A stretch of DNA of 64,000 nt. Source: Labyrinthula sp. Ha (taxonomy: Eukaryota > Sar > Bigyra > Labyrinthulida > Labyrinthulaceae). Positions 60,343 through 64,000 of this stretch are shown piece by piece; position 1 is the stretch's first letter; every line of letters starts with the position of its first letter. Below the pieces are notes generated by a model that saw only the letters and a program-made list of their open reading frames with translations, made no database searches and was not told the DNA's origin. The DNA lies in contig JAALGZ010000043.1 of NCBI GenBank assembly GCA_015227615.1, positions 186,001 to 250,000 of the forward strand. The letters are read 5' to 3'. Both the position numbers and the translations under genes were made by a program.

Positions 60343-61904
60343 CTAAATAGAAGATCTATGAGATATTTCATAAGCTTGTCGTTTATAATCGCGTTTTCCT
60401 TTTATTCTCCAAACTAAATAAACTGGAATAACCATAGCAAAAGAACCAATAAAAAAAGAAAACTGTCTACCTGTAAATAAATCCCCTTCATATCTTTCTG
60501 GTGGAATAGTTGATACAAAAGTTAAACTTGCCATATTTATCAAAGTTCTATCTATTCCAACAATATGTCCTTGTAAAGCAATATTATGATCATAAACATA
60601 TTCTACTTTTAGTTCATAAACACTAATTTGCCAAATAAGATATGCATCTAAAGCAATAGCAACTCCAATTAAGAATAATATATCAAAAAAGTATATATCA
60701 AAAAATAAGCATATTGTACAAAGTAACCAACAACTTGCACCTAAAGAATATCCAGCAAGCGTAAACTCATAAAAGTTTTTTTGTTTACCAAGTTTTTTTC
60801 CAAGAATATAAGAAAGAGGAATAGCAATAATAATAGATAAGCCAGCAGCAATAACAGCATAATCACTTACAGAAGGAGGAACTATTCTTGAAACCGTTAC
60901 AAAGGCAAGATTAACAGGACCAGCTATAAGAAAATCAGCAAAGCAAAGAGTTGCATAATTTGAATGAGAAAACATAGTTTTTATAGCTTTTGGAAAAGAA
61001 ATACTATTTTTAATATTTGCCGTTGGTCCAGGTTTAATAGAAGGTTTCTCACGAATAATAATAACTCCAAGAAATCCAACAAAACTTACAAGAATAGCTA
61101 AAACAAGGTTCATACTATAAAATAAAAAAAATAATAAAATATATACAATTCAATATCAGTTTCAGCAAAACAACAAAATTGTTCTTCTGCTTCTTCAGTA
61201 CATAAATATCCACCAGATTTTTCATCAAAGGTAAAATTAGATATTTCAAATTGAATAATAAAATCTTCTTTACAACTTTTTAAAGTAATATCTATAATAT
61301 CTTCACCAGTTGTAAAAAATACTCCTAACATTAAACTAGCACCATTTCCAAGAACTCCAACTATAGCACCAATAGCTATTGCTATAGGTCTTTCAACTGG
61401 TGGAAACCAATGAGCAACAACACGAAGTGTACAACACACTATCATAGTATGACATAAAGAAGAAAATACTTTAGTTACTATAATAATATTGAAATTATCT
61501 TTTGCAAAATAAAATAACCAACTATTAGCAGCACTTAATAAACCACCTAAAACCATAATATTTAAGCCATATTTTGAAACAAAATAACCACTTAAAGGAT
61601 AGAAAAATAAAGAAAGAATATTTCCTAATACTGTTAGAAAATCTATCCCTAATTCGTTTGGTGGATTAAACTCATTCGTTGTATCATAAAATTCTGCAAA
61701 CTCTGGAACTAAAGCAAGATATCTACTTCCTTGTAAACCTGAGCAAAAGTAAAGAGAAGCAAACACAGTTATTACAGCCCAACGATATGGAAACACTTTG
61801 TATTCAGTTTGTTTACTTAGGCTATCTCCTTTTTTTGTTGATAATTTGTCTATCTCCTGGTCCTCTTGTAGGGATATTGGTGTTGGTTCTAATTCATTTA
61901 ACAT
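60343..61904 (-). CDS. MFS transporter, FLVCR/SLC49-like
   Basis: Two exons, 61148-61904 and 60343-61115, split by a 32-nt intron (GTATATATTT...TTTTATAG); 509 aa, intact frame. It has about twelve hydrophobic helices with a cytoplasmic acidic N-terminus. First helix region: YRWAVITVFASLYFCSGLQG. The motif around helix 4-5, AHWFPPVERPIAIAIGAIVG then LGNGASLMLG, matches the WFP..ER..A.AI...LG pattern of the FLVCR/DIRC2 (SLC49) branch. A long loop precedes helix 7 (about residues 210-245) with four cysteines (SCKED, YLCTEE, FCCFAE). Family members move choline, heme or pyridoxine; the substrate here cannot be told. Codon third positions are strongly A/T. It stands alone in its island. Confidence 0.8.
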
Positions 61905-62918
61905 TATACTTGTATTTTAATAAAGCAATGAATTTTCTTTGTGTATTTTCTTATGAACTCCTCTCTTAGACTGATTCTTAAGAAGACCCGCTGTTTTTGT
62001 AATAGCAGTCAGAATTACGTTTACATACCCAGTAATAGATGTTAACAAAAAATAGAAATATATTTATTCTTTATAAGAAATTAATTGAGATCTCGTTTAA
62101 GATTTTAATTAATATGTAAAATTAATATTAACATAATAAAAAGTTATAATAAATATATTACCATTATATAACAATATATATAATAACTAAACTTATATAT
62201 ATATATATATATATATATTAAGGATAATTTATTACTGGTATATTAACGATTTGTTATTACAATAGATTTCTAATTTTTTTTTTAACGAGAGTTTATTATT
62301 GATTTTTTTTTTTTAAACTCATATAAATTTGTCTCATTATATAATATAAGGATGATACAAATTTAGAACTATTATTATAAAGGACATTTTCCAAAAAAAA
62401 AAAAAATATCACAATTAAATTGGTAATTCTATAAATATGAAAATTAATATAAAATTGAATAACATATTATTTAGATAGTTATACTTTATCAGAGTTATTA
62501 GTTAAATAAATATGGAAAGAACAAAAAAAAACATGAACCGCTTGCTAAAATTAAATTAACACATCATCTAATTAAAATCTTCATTATAACTTTTTTTTTA
62601 TTAAATAATATAATGAATATTCTAGTTAAAATAAAAGATTGCAAATTTGTACTATTTATTCTCTTAAGTGTTAGCAGGAAAATGATCTAGGAACCTGCTT
62701 GAAATGTATTGTGTCCTCTTATTTTCTTCACATTAACCACAAAACCTAAGAGAAATAACAATTCTTTCAGACTCAAGTTTGGAGTCATAGCTGCTACGCA
62801 TTCATAAAGCTCAATTAAGTTAGCAATACTACATGAGTAACTACATTTAGCTTGCATAATTTCTCAGTCATAGACCCATTCGACGGTGACAAACTAACGT
62901 TTTAGGAAACAAAGCTTT
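61905..62918. other. Extremely AT-rich block upstream of the transporter
   Basis: About 62040-62640 is almost pure A/T, with poly-T and poly-A runs and a TA microsatellite at 62193-62219. The rest holds no ORF of note. The block directly flanks the transporter's 5' side, like the AT block beside the CPS gene. Confidence 0.6.
62193..62219. repeat. TA dinucleotide microsatellite
   Basis: About 27 bp of alternating TA within an AT-only block. Confidence 0.9.
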
Positions 62919-63224
62919 CTAGAAAGGAAAATGCAAACCTCCGTCTATTAGACTGTTATTCGTTCCCTTGTTGTAAAGAACCCCGAGAATGAAACCATAA
63001 AATAGCTCAAATAATATACGAATCACTTTCCTTGACTCCGAACTTAAAAATTCCAAGGAATGTAGTTTGTCACACAGATCTCGGTCATATTGCCTAAACC
63101 AAGAGGAAAATGTGTCGAAAAATACAGAAAGGGCAGATAAAAAAGTGAAACCAGCTACAAATACCAAGTGAACACTATAAAGTAAGAAAAGTAAGATTAA
63201 GCTGTTTTTTGAACATGTCTTCAT
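62919..63224 (-). CDS. Hypothetical 101-aa membrane protein (tentative)
   Basis: An ORF from ATG 63224 with an N-terminal hydrophobic segment (SLILLFLLYSVHLVFVAGF) that could be a signal peptide or anchor, a polar middle (FRQYDRDLCDKLHSLEFLSS) and a second hydrophobic stretch (ILFELFYGFILGVLY). No family recognised. Composition is plausible for a small two-pass membrane protein, and the GC content is higher than the adjacent AT block. It has no supporting neighbour or conservation, so it may be spurious or a fragment. Confidence 0.35.
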   Translation of the reverse strand: MKTCSKNSLILLFLLYSVHLVFVAGFTFLSALSVFFDTFSSWFRQYDRDLCDKLHSLEFLSSESRKVIRILFELFYGFILGVLYNKGTNNSLIDGGLHFPF

Positions 63225-64000
63225 GAAGTTACAACCGGTGATAGCTTCTCTTGCAATTCGAAATTAATCCTTGAAGCAAGAGTGAGCAGTGATTTTTGGA
63301 AGTGGCCCTCATTACTCGGTACTCTCCCTTCACTCAGCCAATGATGAAGATGAGGATGGTCTTACATCCTATTTCCTATCCTGAACATGCAGGCTTTGAA
63401 GCCTGTGCAAAAATTATATAACAGGTGTTAAAGATATGGCAATGAATATTTCCACAGCCTGGAAGTTTAAAACCGAATTAGAGCAATTGTGGGCTTTGCC
63501 TGAACCAAAACCAGACTCTTGAACTTGAGCATTTTCTACATTATTAAAAACATTTTGCTGATGTTTGAATATATCTAATATTCAAAGGTGTACTTGTGTC
63601 CTGCATACCATCTTGATCCAGGCTCTAACTTGTGAGATGGCCCTTTTTAGCTGCCTTCAATATCTTCTTTGTGAGTTCCAGCAGGGGTTTTCACACTAAC
63701 TTTCAATTTTCTCCGGAATTTGTATCAACTGAGGCGATAGCAGCTAGATCTATTCTTTGCTCAAAGCGTAAGTCCTTAGAACTCGCTTTTCAAAATGGGG
63801 CAAGTGTTCTTCTTCCAGTGAAAAACTGTTACGTAGTGCAAAATCAGTTACAAAATCTTATTAGTCTTCACAGAACCATTGTTAGCAACCAGAAGCTCAC
63901 CTTAGGTTAAGTTTTCAACAGTTGCCAAAGCCTGTTTAACTCCCTTCCGGTTCCTATTAAGTATGGTTGAATGTGTACTTGATGTTAGTAAACTTAATAT
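63225..64000. other. Right end of window: dispersed repeat and an unassigned ORF
   Basis: Besides the repeat copy at 63290-63386, a plus open frame at 63632-63910 (92 codons, GTG first) has mixed, protein-like composition (SPEFVSTEAIAARSILCSKR) but no ATG start and no recognised family. It may be an exon or relic. Confidence 0.35.
63290..63386 (-). repeat. Dispersed repeat copy B, inverted relative to copy A
   Basis: The reverse complement matches 53581-53675: an exact 17-mer at 63343-63359 and aligned flanks on both sides (GGCTGAGTG, GGGAGAG, CCGAGTAATGAGGGCC). This copy has lost the pure G runs. The boundaries are estimates. Confidence 0.5.

Noticed and set aside
1-64000. CRISPR arrays, rRNA genes, bacterial operons or recognisable retroviral, LTR or Polinton fossils
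   Set aside because: No regular spaced repeats, rRNA blocks or diagnostic protein motifs of these elements were found.

Overview
The window is nuclear DNA from an AT-rich eukaryote, most likely a protist. The evidence is eukaryote-specific genes (CCR4-NOT subunit 10, proteasome ATPase Rpt4, formylglycine-generating enzyme, steryl-sulfatase-like sulfatase, soluble adenylyl cyclase), the standard genetic code, and spliceosomal introns. Thirty introns can be placed by protein conservation and reading frame. All are 27-32 nt; 29 are GT-AG, usually GTAT...TTTAG, and one appears to be GC-AG. I cannot name the lineage from sequence alone.

Coding DNA lies in small islands separated by 2-7 kb with no recognisable genes. 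Island 1 (1-1.9 kb): a PUB-domain protein running off the left edge, a coiled-coil protein and an orphan proline-motif protein. Island 2 (7.8-11.5 kb): CNOT10-like and Rpt4. Island 3 (13.4-18.2 kb): one carbamoyl-phosphate synthetase with fused glutaminase and synthetase halves. A decayed LINE lies at about 20.9-22.0 kb. Island 4 (25.4-27.8 kb): alternating-strand genes around the formylglycine-generating enzyme. Island 5 (32.6-34.3 kb): a nucleoside hydrolase head-to-head with an orphan. Island 6 (38.4-41.9 kb): a steryl-sulfatase-like enzyme between small orphans. Island 7 (46.5-52.9 kb): one 17-exon gene. Island 8 (60.3-61.9 kb): an FLVCR/SLC49-like MFS transporter. A foldback MITE, a second small foldback, two copies of a dispersed repeat and several TA microsatellites lie between them.

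The standout is the 46.5-52.9 kb gene. Spliced, it gives one 1969-residue frame: tandem class III adenylyl cyclase domains, an AAA/NACHT-type ATPase region as in soluble adenylyl cyclase (ADCY10), and a complete class I cyclic-nucleotide phosphodiesterase domain at the C-terminus. One polypeptide would therefore make and destroy cAMP. Its tail carries basic serine motifs resembling protein kinase A sites.

A second functional link is the sulfatase, with a CTPSR motif, and the enzyme that would convert that cysteine to formylglycine, about 12 kb away. Gene packing inside islands is extreme: divergent start codons are 15 and 30 bp apart, and two convergent pairs overlap at their stop codons in a TTAA.
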